A stretch of 64,000 bases of DNA from Qipengyuania proteolytica (GCF_019711565.1 NZ_JAIGNN010000001.1:1116001-1180000), one strand, 5' to 3'; shown: positions 8,567 to 17,149, counted from the stretch's first letter. Notes: generated by a model not told the origin, from the sequence alone. A program made the numbers and translations.

Positions 8567-9573
8567 GCCTCGACCACCTTCTGCTCGATGGCGCCGAAGA
8601 TGGAGTGCCCTTCCGCGTCGCGCATTTCCACGCGCACCGTGTCGCCGGGCGACATGAAGGGCGTGCTCGCCTCGCCCTTGGCGATCGTCTCGATCATCCG
8701 GATTTCGGCGATGCAGCTGTAGCCGAGCCCGCCTTCGCTCACCGGCTTGCCTGGGTCGCCGTCCGGGCCCTGGTTGGAGACAGTGCCCGAACCGATAATC
8801 GTTCCGGCTCCGAGGTCACGGGTCTTGGCAGCATGCGCCACCAGTTCGGCGAGGCTGAAGGTGGCGTCCACGCCCGCGTTGGCGCGGCCGAAGGCTTGGC
8901 CGTTGTAATCGACCATCAGCGGCAGGTGGATGATGCTGCCCTGCCACGCATCGCCCAGCTCGTCGGGCGTGACCGCGACGGGGCTGAAGGCGCTGGCGGG
9001 CTTGGACTGGAAGAAGCCGAAGCCCTTGGCGAGTTCTCCGGGGATCAGGCCGCGCAGCGATACGTCGTTGACCAGCATGAGCAGCTTGATGTGATCGGCA
9101 GCGGCTTCCTTGGAGACGCCCATGGGCACGTCATCGGTGATGACCGCGACTTCGCCTTCCATGTCGCAGCCCCACTTGGTGTCCTTGAGCGGGATGTCGT
9201 CGCGCGGGGCGAGGAAGCTGTCGCTGCCGCCCTGGTACATCAGCGGATCGTGATAGAAGCTCTCGGGCACCTCGGCACCGCGCGCCTTGCGCACCAGTTC
9301 GACGTGGTTGATGTAGGCCGAGCCGTCGGCCCATTGGTAGGCCCGGGGAAGCGGCGAATGCGCCTCGCGCTCGTGGAAGCGCTCGCAGGGCACCGCTTGG
9401 TGTTCGACGTCGATGTAAAGCACCTCCAGCTTCGGCGCGATCTCGTCCCAATCGTCGAGCGCCGCCTGCAGCGTCGGGGCGATGTTATCGGCGGCGCAAT
9501 AGCGGGTGAGGTCCTTGGAGACGACGACCAGCTTGCCGTCGCGGCTTCCGTCCTTGAGTGTGGCAAGCTTCAT
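8563..9573 (-). CDS. Fumarylacetoacetate hydrolase family protein
   Basis: FAH-fold metal-dependent C-C hydrolase, 336 aa, the length of the long bacterial fumarylacetoacetase-like group. The metal-binding acid cluster is visible in WGCDMEGEVAVITDD, and the family stretches DSFLAPRDDIPLKDTKWG and IGSGTVSNQGPDG are present. It follows maleylacetoacetate isomerase with an ATGA overlap (start inside that gene's stop). The natural reading is therefore the last step of tyrosine/homogentisate breakdown, splitting fumarylacetoacetate to fumarate and acetoacetate. FAH-fold proteins also act on other acylpyruvates, so the exact substrate rests on this context. No homogentisate dioxygenase is in the window. 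Confidence 0.88.
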   Translation of the reverse strand: MKLATLKDGSRDGKLVVVSKDLTRYCAADNIAPTLQAALDDWDEIAPKLEVLYIDVEHQAVPCERFHEREAHSPLPRAYQWADGSAYINHVELVRKARGAEVPESFYHDPLMYQGGSDSFLAPRDDIPLKDTKWGCDMEGEVAVITDDVPMGVSKEAAADHIKLLMLVNDVSLRGLIPGELAKGFGFFQSKPASAFSPVAVTPDELGDAWQGSIIHLPLMVDYNGQAFGRANAGVDATFSLAELVAHAAKTRDLGAGTIIGSGTVSNQGPDGDPGKPVSEGGLGYSCIAEIRMIETIAKGEASTPFMSPGDTVRVEMRDAEGHSIFGAIEQKVVEA

Positions 9574-10232
9574 GCTGTCTCTCCTTGCGGCCCCTTGTAG
9601 TCGGGACTGTCGATCTGGTTGTTGGGATACGCGCGCGCAAAGGCCTCGTGGTCAAGGCAGGCACGTTCTATCCGGGTGATGTGCGGGTGATGCGTGAAGT
9701 CGAAGTCGAAGCGGCGCGCGTTATAGACCTGCGGCAGCAGCACGACCTCGAACAGGCCGGGCGCGTCGAACAGGAAATCGCCGGTGCCGAGCTGGGCGAG
9801 CCGCGCTTCGACCGGATCGAAGGTCCGCTTCAGCCAGTGCCGGTACCAGGTGGCGATCTCGTCCTGCGAATGGCCGAGCGGATCGGCGAGGTATTTGAGC
9901 ACCGGTAGGTTGTTCACCGCATGCGTTTCGGTGGCGATTGCATAGGCGAGTTCGCGCGCCGTAAAGCGGTCCTCGATGTCGCGCGGCAGCAACGGCGGCT
10001 CGGGATAGGCCTCGTCGAGCCATTCGAGCTGCGCCATCGACTGCGCCCGGTCGCGCCCGTTGGCCTCGAGCAGCGGAACCGAACCGAAGGGGTTGCGGCT
10101 GGTATAGGCCTCCCCCTTCTGTTCGGAGGTCACGAGGTTGACCGGCACGTAGTCGTAATCGAGCCCTTTCAGGTTGAGCGCAATCCGCAGCCGATAGCTC
10201 GTCGAGGACCGGAAGTAGCCGAGCAGCCGCAT
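9570..10232 (-). CDS. maiA: Maleylacetoacetate isomerase (zeta-class GST)
   Basis: Glutathione-dependent cis-trans isomerase converting maleylacetoacetate to fumarylacetoacetate, cytoplasmic, 220 aa. The zeta-class GST signature RSSTSYRLRIALNLKGL lies at residues about 8-24. A thioredoxin-like N-terminal domain (NPFGSVPLLEANG) is followed by an all-helical C-terminal domain. Its stop shares bases with the start codon of the fumarylacetoacetase-like gene, so both enzymes are coupled. The glutaryl-CoA dehydrogenase gene ends immediately upstream on the same strand; its stop adjoins this start. A generic GST role is possible, but the partner gene argues for the isomerase. Confidence 0.9.
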   Translation of the reverse strand: MRLLGYFRSSTSYRLRIALNLKGLDYDYVPVNLVTSEQKGEAYTSRNPFGSVPLLEANGRDRAQSMAQLEWLDEAYPEPPLLPRDIEDRFTARELAYAIATETHAVNNLPVLKYLADPLGHSQDEIATWYRHWLKRTFDPVEARLAQLGTGDFLFDAPGLFEVVLLPQVYNARRFDFDFTHHPHITRIERACLDHEAFARAYPNNQIDSPDYKGPQGETA

Positions 10233-11416
10233 CAGAACGCGGCGATCCCCGTCACGGCGCGGCCGAGGATCAACGCATGGACGTCATGCGTGCCCTCGTA
10301 CGTGTTGACCGTTTCGAGGTTCACCATGTGGCGGATGACCTGATATTCTTCCGAGATGCCGTTTCCGCCGTGCATGTCGCGCGACTTGCGCGCGATATCG
10401 AGCGCCTTGCCGACATTGTTGCGCTTGACGATGCTGATCATCTCGGGCGCGAACTTGCCTTCGTCCATCAGCCGGCCGACGCGCAGGCTGGCCTGCAGGC
10501 CCATCGAAATCTCGGTCATCATGTCGGCGAGCTTGAGCTGGTAGAGCTGCTTCGAGGCCAGCGGCACGCCGAATTGGTGCCGGTCAAGGCCGTACTGGCG
10601 CGCGGCGTGCATGCAGAATTCGGCCGCACCCATCGCCCCCCAGCTGATGCCGTAACGCGCGCGGTTGAGGCAGCCGAACGGACCTTTCAGGCCCTGCACT
10701 TCGGGCAGCAGAGCGTCCTCGCCGACCTCGACCTCGTCCATCACGATCATGCCCGTGGTAGAAGCGCGCAAGGAGAGCTTGCCTTCGATCTTGGGTGCCG
10801 ACAGCCCCTTCGTGCCCTTTTCGAGCACGAAGCCGCGGATGCCGCCGCCATGCGCTTCGCTCTTCGCCCAGACGACGAAGACGTCGGCGAAGGGCGCATT
10901 GGAAATCCAGGTCTTGGACCCGGAGATCACGTATCCGCCGTCGACCTTCTTCGCGACCGTCTTCATCCCGGCGGGATCGGATCCGGCATCGGGTTCGGTC
11001 AGGCCGAAGCAGCCGATCAGCTTGCCGCTGGCGAGGCCGGGCAGGTATTTCTTGCGCTGTTCCTCGCTGCCGTATTCGAAGATCGGGAACATCACGAGGC
11101 TGGACTGGACAGAGGCCATCGAGCGATAGCCCGAATCGACCCGCTCGATCTCGCGCGCGATCAGGCCGTAAGCGACATAGCTCGCGCCCGCGCCGCCATA
11201 TTCTTCCGGCACGGTTGCGCCCAGCAGGCCGGCCTCGCCCATCATCGGGAAGAGTTCGGGATCGTCGACTTCCTTGCTGAAGTTCTCGATCACCCGCGGT
11301 TGCAGCTCGCCTTGCGCAAAGGCGTGGGCGGCATCGCGGATCATCCGCTCTTCCTCGGTCAGCTGCTCGTCGAGATTGAAGGGATCATCCCAGGCGAAAG
11401 GCACCATTCCGGCCAT
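10232..11416 (-). CDS. gcdH: Glutaryl-CoA dehydrogenase-type acyl-CoA dehydrogenase
   Basis: Flavoenzyme oxidising and decarboxylating glutaryl-CoA to crotonyl-CoA in lysine/tryptophan breakdown, 394 aa. The start is set at [15 protein letters not shown], where AGAGGAG stands 5 nt before the ATG; the longer frame up to 11458 adds an unlikely leader. Family marks: [24 protein letters not shown] at the N terminus, [17 protein letters not shown] in the FAD region, and a catalytic Glu in the C-terminal [20 protein letters not shown]. The TYEGTHDVH ending and the [14 protein letters not shown] stretch are typical of GcdH rather than of other acyl-CoA dehydrogenases. It leads the three-gene unit with maiA and the FAH-family gene. 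Confidence 0.9.
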   Translation of the reverse strand: MAGMVPFAWDDPFNLDEQLTEEERMIRDAAHAFAQGELQPRVIENFSKEVDDPELFPMMGEAGLLGATVPEEYGGAGASYVAYGLIAREIERVDSGYRSMASVQSSLVMFPIFEYGSEEQRKKYLPGLASGKLIGCFGLTEPDAGSDPAGMKTVAKKVDGGYVISGSKTWISNAPFADVFVVWAKSEAHGGGIRGFVLEKGTKGLSAPKIEGKLSLRASTTGMIVMDEVEVGEDALLPEVQGLKGPFGCLNRARYGISWGAMGAAEFCMHAARQYGLDRHQFGVPLASKQLYQLKLADMMTEISMGLQASLRVGRLMDEGKFAPEMISIVKRNNVGKALDIARKSRDMHGGNGISEEYQVIRHMVNLETVNTYEGTHDVHALILGRAVTGIAAF

Positions 11417-11476
11417 GTGGTCTCCTCTGTTACCGCATGTCCGATGGCAGGCTTGCACCCGCTCCGCAAGGGGGCG

Positions 11477-11926
11477 TCAGGCAACTCCTGCGTCGCCGGG
11501 CAGAAGCAGCGAATAGCGCGTCTCGTCACACAGGCCCGTAACCCACTCCGTACCCACCTTCAGCCAGGCATGGAAATGCGGTGCGCCGTCCGGTCCGCGC
11601 TGGAACCCGAGGTAGAGCGAGGATTCGATGCCGCGCCGCTCCAGCATGCGGCGACCCGCCAGCGCCTGCGGCAGGCAATTGGGATCGGTGGGCAGGTTGC
11701 GCGAGGCGCGGGCAATCGCCAGCCGGACCCGCCTTACCGGTTCAAGCTGGCGGTGCGAGATGGTGCCGCCAGTTTCGCCGCGCGCCACCGGGCCGAAACG
11801 GGACCTCCACCGGCGCGGCGGAACCGAACGCACCAGCGCTTGCGATAGCGCGAGGCTGTACAGGGCCTCTAGCGTGGCCCAGCGGTCTTCGCGGTCGAGC
11901 GCCAAGAAGGTGGCAAGCTTCCCCAT
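11477..11926 (-). CDS. Orphan lasso-peptide B2-like (transglutaminase core) protein
   Basis: 149 aa protein resembling the lasso peptide biosynthesis B2 protease domain (Transglut_core3 type cysteine peptidase). The Cys of DPNCLPQALAGRRML at about residue 88 and the His of APHFHAWLKVGTEWV fit the Cys-His part of the triad. The ISSLYLG/ESSLYLGFQRG strand between them is usual. In true lasso systems this protein cuts the leader peptide with help from a B1 partner. Here I find no precursor, no RRE (B1) protein, no asparagine-synthetase-like cyclase and no isopeptidase nearby. Function is therefore unknown: a relic, or a domesticated peptidase. No clear Shine-Dalgarno site precedes the ATG. Confidence 0.75.
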   Translation of the reverse strand: MGKLATFLALDREDRWATLEALYSLALSQALVRSVPPRRWRSRFGPVARGETGGTISHRQLEPVRRVRLAIARASRNLPTDPNCLPQALAGRRMLERRGIESSLYLGFQRGPDGAPHFHAWLKVGTEWVTGLCDETRYSLLLPGDAGVA

Positions 11927-11982
11927 CGGCGCAGGATACCACCTGTCCGGTGGAATCCAATCCGTACCGTGGTGGCGGCTCC

Positions 11983-12351
11983 TCAGTGCTGGCTGAGAGC
12001 CGCCTGAACGCTCGCAATCATTTCGGCCGGGGGAGCGGGCTTGGCGATGGCCCGCGCCTGCGGGAAGCGGTCCGCCACCTCGCTGGGCGACAAATGTCCC
12101 GAGTGGAAGATCACCGGGACATCTTCGGCCATCATCTGCTCGGCAAGCGGGTAGACGATCCCGTCGCCGAGCTGAACGTCGAGGATCGCGAGGTCGGGCT
12201 TATGCTTCTGGTAGGCGAGCATGGCGGACTGGATATCGTCATAGGGGCCTTCGACATCGTAGCCGGCTTCGGCAACCGTCGCACACAGATCATGACCGAT
12301 AATGAATTCGTCTTCCGCGACGAGAACGCGCAAACGATGTCCCATTCCCAC
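11983..12351 (-). CDS. Single-domain response regulator (receiver only)
   Basis: 122 aa CheY-like receiver with no output domain. The acidic pair is in VLVAEDEFIIG, the phospho-acceptor Asp in LAILDVQLGDG, the Thr/Ser switch position in PVIFHSGH and the conserved Lys in AIAKPAPP. Such short receivers commonly serve in phosphorelays or act on partner proteins; in alphaproteobacteria the close relatives are fed by HWE/HisKA_2 kinases. No kinase gene is adjacent. ATGs at 12351 and 12345 are both possible; they change two residues. The next gene upstream on the same strand ends 60 nt away, so cotranscription is uncertain. Confidence 0.88.
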   Translation of the reverse strand: MGMGHRLRVLVAEDEFIIGHDLCATVAEAGYDVEGPYDDIQSAMLAYQKHKPDLAILDVQLGDGIVYPLAEQMMAEDVPVIFHSGHLSPSEVADRFPQARAIAKPAPPAEMIASVQAALSQH

Positions 12352-12410
12352 TCTCCACCTCTCTCTCGACCCGAAGAAATGAACAGGGGAAGCGGTATTT
12401 TGTTCCGCAG

Positions 12411-12875
12411 TCAGGACAGCTGGCCGTATTTCGCCGCGTAAGCCGCTTCGTCGCCACCTGCCAGCAGACTGGCCTGACCGACCCAGTCATCACGGCGGAT
12501 GCGGCCCTCGAAGCGGCCCAGGCCTGCGTCGACTCGGTCGATGTCGGCATCGGTCCACCCCGCGATCTGGCTGAAGCTGGTGATGCCTTGTTTGTGCAGG
12601 AGGGCAGCCAGCTTGGGACCGACCCCCTTGATGCGCGTAAGGTCGTCGCCGCCGGCCGCTGTCGTGGTCTGTCTGGGTTCGACCGCCGCCGCCGGGGCAC
12701 TGTCGATCAACGCCTTGTTGCGTGCGGCAGGCGATGCACCTTCGTCGAGCACATCGCGACTGGTCGTGGTGACGCGCGTGGTGCGCGAGGCGTGGAAGAC
12801 GTACCACGCGATGGCCAGCCCGATGACGAGGGCGATGACGATGGCGGGCCAGTAGGCCTGGAGCAGTTCGGTCAT
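12411..12875 (-). CDS. Membrane-anchored helix-hairpin-helix protein
   Basis: 154 aa. A single N-terminal membrane segment (residues about 10-26, AIVIALVIGLAIAWYVF) and a linker of about 60 residues are followed by a helix-hairpin-helix region, DLTRIKGVGPKLAALLHKQGITSFSQIAGWTDADIDRVDAGL. This HhH pattern occurs in many small proteins of unknown role (the DUF4332 or L21-like group) as well as in DNA-binding proteins. A membrane-tethered nucleic-acid contact is possible but not shown. The start codon overlaps the stop of the 41-codon gene upstream (ATGA), which itself follows the OmpA-family gene, so three envelope proteins are coupled. Confidence 0.8.
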   Translation of the reverse strand: MTELLQAYWPAIVIALVIGLAIAWYVFHASRTTRVTTTSRDVLDEGASPAARNKALIDSAPAAAVEPRQTTTAAGGDDLTRIKGVGPKLAALLHKQGITSFSQIAGWTDADIDRVDAGLGRFEGRIRRDDWVGQASLLAGGDEAAYAAKYGQLS

Positions 12876-12997
12876 TTGCTATCCTCTTGCGTGTCGCTGT
12901 CGCCGGACGCGGCGCGGCCCCACAGGCCCCAGCCGATCCCGAAGCCCGCGCCATAGGCAACCAGCATGATGGCGACCAGTTCGAACCAGACAGGCAT
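12872..12997 (-). CDS. 41-aa single-span membrane protein
   Basis: Small gene that is easily missed. Translation reads MPVWFELVAIMLVAYGAG and then FGIGWGLWGRAASG, ending in an acidic tail (DSDTQEDSK). One transmembrane helix (about residues 5-27) contains small-xxx-small glycines (GAGFGIGWGLWG), suitable for helix packing. Evidence that it is real: it fills the exact gap between the OmpA-family gene (stop one base after this start) and the HhH gene, whose ATG overlaps this stop by 4 nt. It also keeps the GC-rich third-position use of its neighbours. Function unknown; it might assemble with the HhH membrane protein. Confidence 0.7.
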   Translation of the reverse strand: MPVWFELVAIMLVAYGAGFGIGWGLWGRAASGDSDTQEDSK

Positions 12998-12998
12998 G

Positions 12999-13739
12999 TC
13001 AGCGCGCTCCCGGCGTGTCGACGGGGGTCGGAGTGAGCGGTTCGGTCCGGATCACAGCGAATTCGATGCGGCGGTTGGCGGGGTCGCCGGGGGCGAGGCC
13101 TTCGACCGGCTCTGATGAGCCGACACCCTTGGCCCGCAGGCCGTCGCGCGGGATGCCGCGCCGCACCAGCGCTTCGCGCACCGCGCGGGCGCGTTCCATG
13201 CTGAGCGCGAGATTGCCGGGTTCCGGGCCTGATTCGTCGGTATGGCCGGTGATAGAGATGATTGCGCCGAGACAGGGGCGCAACGCCTCGGCCACCTCGT
13301 CGAGCAGCATGCGGCTGGCGGGCTGCATCGCGCTGGAGCCTTCCTCGAAGCGGACCGAGCGGCTGCGCAGGAGCCCGTCGACGTCTTCCTGGCAGTGCAG
13401 CGGCTCGTAGGTCGGCGCGGAGCTTTCGGCGCGCGCCGTTCCGTCGCTCCATGCGATGCCGCCGACGCCGGGAATGGCCGCTACGGCGCGTGCTACCCTG
13501 GCGCGCGTCGCTTCGGGAAGGCCTTCGCCGCCGGTGAGCAGCGGGTGCCTTGTGGGCGACCCTATCGGATTGGTGAAACGCGCGGTGACCTTGCCGCCAC
13601 CTGCCTCGGCAATCGCAGTCCCCGCTTGCTCCTCTAGCGGTTCGACGAAACCCTCTGCCGATTGCTGCGCGACCGCATAGGCGCCGACCGAGACGAGCAC
13701 GGCTCCGGCGAGGATCACTAGGGGGGGGCGGATCGACAT
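12999..13739 (-). CDS. OmpA-family peptidoglycan-binding protein
   Basis: 246 aa envelope protein. The N-terminal hydrophobic segment (residues about 7-24) is a signal anchor or signal peptide ending near AVAQQ. A middle region (about 45-105, KVTARFTNPIG ... VARAVAAIPGVGGIAWSDG) resembles a BON-like fold. The C-terminal OmpA domain has the diagnostic ISITGHTDESG, LSMERARAVREALVRRGI and LRAKGVGSSEPV, ending in NRRIEFAVI; these residues bind the diaminopimelate peptide of the wall. No beta-barrel is present, so it is a tether rather than a porin. First gene of a run with the 41-aa protein and the HhH membrane protein. Confidence 0.88.
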   Translation of the reverse strand: MSIRPPLVILAGAVLVSVGAYAVAQQSAEGFVEPLEEQAGTAIAEAGGGKVTARFTNPIGSPTRHPLLTGGEGLPEATRARVARAVAAIPGVGGIAWSDGTARAESSAPTYEPLHCQEDVDGLLRSRSVRFEEGSSAMQPASRMLLDEVAEALRPCLGAIISITGHTDESGPEPGNLALSMERARAVREALVRRGIPRDGLRAKGVGSSEPVEGLAPGDPANRRIEFAVIRTEPLTPTPVDTPGAR

Positions 13740-13781
13740 GCCACGGCTCTTAGCCGGGTGCCGACCCGCCTGCCAAGCTCG

Positions 13782-15557
13782 CTATTCGAGGCCGTCGGCG
13801 GTCTTCACCAGCTGGAGGAATTCCTGCCGCCAGAAATCGCGCGGATTGCCGGCGAGCCCGGCGATCTGGCCGTAACCGAAGCTCGCCAGCATCGGGTCGC
13901 CGCGCAGCTTCTGGCCGAAGGCCGCGACCGCGCTGGCGAAGGCGAAATCGCCGCCGGGCAGCGCAGTGGTCCGCAGCGCGCTCGCGGGCAGCGTGTAGGT
14001 GATGAGGGCACTCTTCTCGCCATCGGGCCGCTTGTAGCGCAGCTTGATGAAGGCGGCCTCCGCGGCAAGATCGACCGCGCGACTGTCGGGCTTGTCTTCA
14101 TAGCGGCGCTGGCTGATCCAGCCCTTGGCCCCGGCAGGGACGACTTCGTAGATCGCGGTCACCTGATGGCCTGCACCGATATCGCCCGCATCGACGGCGT
14201 CATTGTCGAAGTCTTCCTCGCGCAGCGCCCGGTTCTCGTAGCCGACGAGGCGGTACTGGCTGACGACGGCAGGGTTGAATTCGACCTGGATCTTCACGTC
14301 CTTGGCGATGGTGAAAAGCGTCGCGCCCATCTCGTCGCCGAGCACCTTGCGGGCTTCCAGCGCGCTGTCGATGTAGGAGTAGTTGCCATTGCCGTGGTTG
14401 GCGACCTGCTCCATCATCGCGTCGTTGAGATTGCCCCGCCCGAAGCCGAGCACCGACAGGGTGACGCCGGTCTCGCGCTTCCTTTCGATCAGCTCGACGA
14501 GCGATTCCCGATCCGATGTGCCGACATTGAAATCGCCGTCGGTGGCGAGGATCACGCGGTTTACGCCCCCCGGGATGCGGTTCGCCTCGGCTACGCGATA
14601 GGCGAGTTCGATGCCCGCCCCGCCTGCGGTGGACCCGCCCGCTTCGAGCAGGTCGAGCGCATCCTTGATCTTGCGTTCGTCATTCGTTGCATCGAGCACG
14701 AGGCCCGCCGCGCCGGCATAGACGACGATCGAGACGCGGTCCTTCCTGGTCAGCTGTCCCGCAAGCTGGCGCATGGCGGTCTTGACCAGCGGCAGCTTGT
14801 CGGGGCTCGACATCGAACCGGACACGTCGAGGAGGAAGACGACATTGGCCGCCGGGCGCTCCTGCTCGGGCATCTCGTATCCGGCAAGGCCGATGCGGAC
14901 GAGCCGCGTCTCGGGGTTCCACGGCGAAACCGCGACATCGGTGTTGACCGTGAAGGGTTGGCTCACGCTGTCCGGGCGTTCGTAATCGTAGCGGAAGTAG
15001 TTGACGAACTCCTCGGTCCGCACCGCGTCCTTCGGCGGCATCTGGCCGTCGGTGATGAAGCGGCGGGCGTTGGTGTAGGCGCCCGTATCGACGTCGACCG
15101 AGAAGGTCGAAACCGGCTCGTTGGCGACGACCTTGACCGGCGAGACCTCTTCGCCGTCATACTGGTCGTGGCTCGGCACGGTCGGGACAAAAACCGAAGG
15201 GAAGTAGCGGTAGCTCGTTTCGGAGCTTTCGGTTGCGATAGGGGACGAGGCGTTCGCCATGTCGGCCACGTAACCGGCTGTGCTCCCGGTAACCGTGATC
15301 GCCGTCGGTGCAGACTGCAGCGACTCGTTAACAATCCGCGATCCCGTGACCACGACGGCCTGCGATCCCGCGACCGGCGGTGGCGGTGGCGGAGGCGGGG
15401 GCGGGGGCGGAGGAGGAGGCGGAGGTGGCGGAGCGGTCTCACTACCGGGCGTTGCCTTGGATCCGGTCAGGACGATTTCTTCGCCCCCTTGTTGCGAGGC
15501 GCAGCCGGCAATCAATGCAGCGGCGGCGCAGGCGGTGGCGAGCTTGGCGATACGCAT
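13782..15557 (-). CDS. vWA-domain lipoprotein with polyproline linker (YfbK type)
   Basis: 591 aa. Lipoprotein signal MRIAKLATACAAAALIAGC, with Cys at residue 19. A run of about 19 prolines follows at about residue 43. Next comes a vWF_N-like segment (TFSVDVDTGAYTNARRFITDGQMPP), then a von Willebrand A domain with an intact MIDAS motif (VVFLLDVSGSMSS ... NRVILATDGDFNVG). The C-terminal part corresponds to the DUF3520 region of the YfbK family. Probably anchored in the outer or inner membrane face of the periplasm, with the proline run as a stiff spacer. The binding partner is unknown; related genes often occur near ECF sigma factors, but none is here. The Shine-Dalgarno site GGGGAGGA is 7 nt before the ATG. 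Confidence 0.88.
   Translation of the reverse strand: MRIAKLATACAAAALIAGCASQQGGEEIVLTGSKATPGSETAPPPPPPPPPPPPPPPPPPPVAGSQAVVVTGSRIVNESLQSAPTAITVTGSTAGYVADMANASSPIATESSETSYRYFPSVFVPTVPSHDQYDGEEVSPVKVVANEPVSTFSVDVDTGAYTNARRFITDGQMPPKDAVRTEEFVNYFRYDYERPDSVSQPFTVNTDVAVSPWNPETRLVRIGLAGYEMPEQERPAANVVFLLDVSGSMSSPDKLPLVKTAMRQLAGQLTRKDRVSIVVYAGAAGLVLDATNDERKIKDALDLLEAGGSTAGGAGIELAYRVAEANRIPGGVNRVILATDGDFNVGTSDRESLVELIERKRETGVTLSVLGFGRGNLNDAMMEQVANHGNGNYSYIDSALEARKVLGDEMGATLFTIAKDVKIQVEFNPAVVSQYRLVGYENRALREEDFDNDAVDAGDIGAGHQVTAIYEVVPAGAKGWISQRRYEDKPDSRAVDLAAEAAFIKLRYKRPDGEKSALITYTLPASALRTTALPGGDFAFASAVAAFGQKLRGDPMLASFGYGQIAGLAGNPRDFWRQEFLQLVKTADGLE
15375..15431 (-). repeat. Polyproline-encoding triplet tract
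   Basis: Nineteen successive Pro codons on the minus strand (mixed CCG, CCA, CCT and CCC) within the vWA lipoprotein gene, seen on the plus strand as a pure NGG triplet run. Codon mixing argues for selection on the protein rather than a recent slippage expansion, though triplet gain or loss would keep the frame. Confidence 0.9.
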
Positions 15558-15646
15558 ATGCAGTCCTCCCCGATGTTTCGGTGTTACAGAGTTACATCGT
15601 TCTCGGGTGAATGCCGACTGAACGTGCCGGGCGTGCGATGAAACGC

Positions 15647-17149
15647 TCAGCCTTCGACCTCGGCTTCGGTCTCACGGTGACGCTTGAACAGCACCCGGTC
15701 TTCGGGCCCGAAGCCGCGGTGCCAGATGACGAGACCGTAAACCAGCAGGATTGCCGGAACCCCGAACGCAAGCTCCGCCCACTCCGGCAGGCGGGTCGCG
15801 AGCCAGCCCACGAGCACCGCCGGGGCTGCCGCATAGACCAGCGCCCAGCGGAAATTGTTGATCGTATGGCCGAGGATCTTCGAGAGCAGCACCGCCTTCA
15901 CGAGGCTCGCCGTGCCCAGCGCCAGTGCGAGCGCGATGGCGGCGGCAGCGGCCTTGTACGGCTCGCCATAGCCGCCTGCGACCATCGCCTCGATCAGGAC
16001 TACCGTCAGCACGCCCTGAAGGACGATGGTGCTGATGGATATCCACAGGTTCTTCACCCGCGCGACATAGATCAGCACGGCTTCGGACACGACTGCGGTG
16101 GCCGCGACGACCTCGGCCGCCAGCAGGAAGGCGAGGGCGCCGGTCCCGCCGACGAACTCCGGCCCGACCAGCCCCATCACCGCCTCGCCCGGCACGCCCA
16201 AGGCCAGCGCGATGCCTGCTTGCATCGCGATGATCCAGAAACCGACCTGGCAGACCTGCTTGGCGATCGCCTCGTAGTTTTTCGTCTTGAGGTTCTTGGT
16301 GATGACCGGACCGAGGATCGGTTCGAAACTGGTCTTGAGTTTCTGCGGCAGACTCGCGACCTGCTGGGCGATGTAATAGACGCCCACCGCGCTCGGCGCG
16401 GCGAACAGGCCGAGGATGAAGATGTCGAGCCGCCGCGTGCCCCATTCGATCGCATCGGCGGTTGCCAGCGGCAACGCGCGGGCCGTCATCCTTGCGATGT
16501 AGGCGGGCTCGATCCGCCAGCCGCGTGGCGGGCCGTAGCTGCGGAAGAAGGACCACAGGCCGGTGAACAGACCCGCGTAGATCGAGGCGAGATAAGCCAG
16601 CGCGAGGCCGGATTCCTGCGTCGCCGGAATGAACCAGAATACCCCGGCCATGATCGAAATGGTCCACGGCTCCACGACGGCGCGGGCGCGCACGGTCGTG
16701 GCGATGTCGTATCTGTAGGCTTGCGCGGCGAGCACGATCTCGGTCAGCGCGTAGCCTGGGATGGCGAGGACCACGAGGCGGTCCAGCTCGGTATATTGCC
16801 CGCTCGGGAAGAGCGGCGCCGGCACGAACCAGAAGAACACCGCCGCGAGACTGGCGAAGACCAGCGCCAGCAACATGCCGTCGTAGACAAGATTCGCAGG
16901 GTGTGCGTCCTCTCCGTCGGTCAGCCGCTGGGCAAGGCCGCGCTTCTCGCCCATCGCACAAACCAGTGCGACGAGCTCTACGACGACGAGGGCCGAGGCA
17001 AAGATGCCCAGCTCTTCCGGCCCGTAGAGGCGACCGGCGATGAACAGGAAGGGCAGGCGCGCGAGGAGCCGCAGCACGAAACCGAAGAAGTTCTGCCTGC
17101 CGCCCTTGGCGAGGGCGGTCATGTCGTCGTCGGATTGCTCGGCTGTCAC
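15647..17149 (-). CDS. Polysaccharide flippase / lipopolysaccharide biosynthesis membrane protein
   Basis: 500 aa polytopic membrane protein of the MOP flippase superfamily (Wzx/PST type). It has about 12-14 hydrophobic segments and the typical N terminus with an amphipathic lead and RLLARLPFLFIAGRLYGPEELGIFASALVVVEL. It would flip undecaprenyl-linked oligosaccharide across the inner membrane. The GTG start overlaps the gpsA stop (GTGA); an ATG at 17122 (MTALAKGG) is the alternative. It lies 7 kb away from the Wza/Wzc block and is coupled instead to gpsA and tsaD, so its link to that polymer is inference. Confidence 0.85.
   Translation of the reverse strand: MTAEQSDDDMTALAKGGRQNFFGFVLRLLARLPFLFIAGRLYGPEELGIFASALVVVELVALVCAMGEKRGLAQRLTDGEDAHPANLVYDGMLLALVFASLAAVFFWFVPAPLFPSGQYTELDRLVVLAIPGYALTEIVLAAQAYRYDIATTVRARAVVEPWTISIMAGVFWFIPATQESGLALAYLASIYAGLFTGLWSFFRSYGPPRGWRIEPAYIARMTARALPLATADAIEWGTRRLDIFILGLFAAPSAVGVYYIAQQVASLPQKLKTSFEPILGPVITKNLKTKNYEAIAKQVCQVGFWIIAMQAGIALALGVPGEAVMGLVGPEFVGGTGALAFLLAAEVVAATAVVSEAVLIYVARVKNLWISISTIVLQGVLTVVLIEAMVAGGYGEPYKAAAAAIALALALGTASLVKAVLLSKILGHTINNFRWALVYAAAPAVLVGWLATRLPEWAELAFGVPAILLVYGLVIWHRGFGPEDRVLFKRHRETEAEVEG

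Noticed and set aside
11417-11982. Search for a lasso precursor peptide next to the B2-like gene
   Set aside because: The gaps on both sides are under 65 bp, and no short frame with a Thr-x-core pattern was seen.
13758-15641. A 627-codon open frame antisense to the vWA lipoprotein
   Set aside because: It contains poly-Gly/Arg from the proline tract and no domain; the minus-strand gene has lipobox, MIDAS motif and a good ribosome site.
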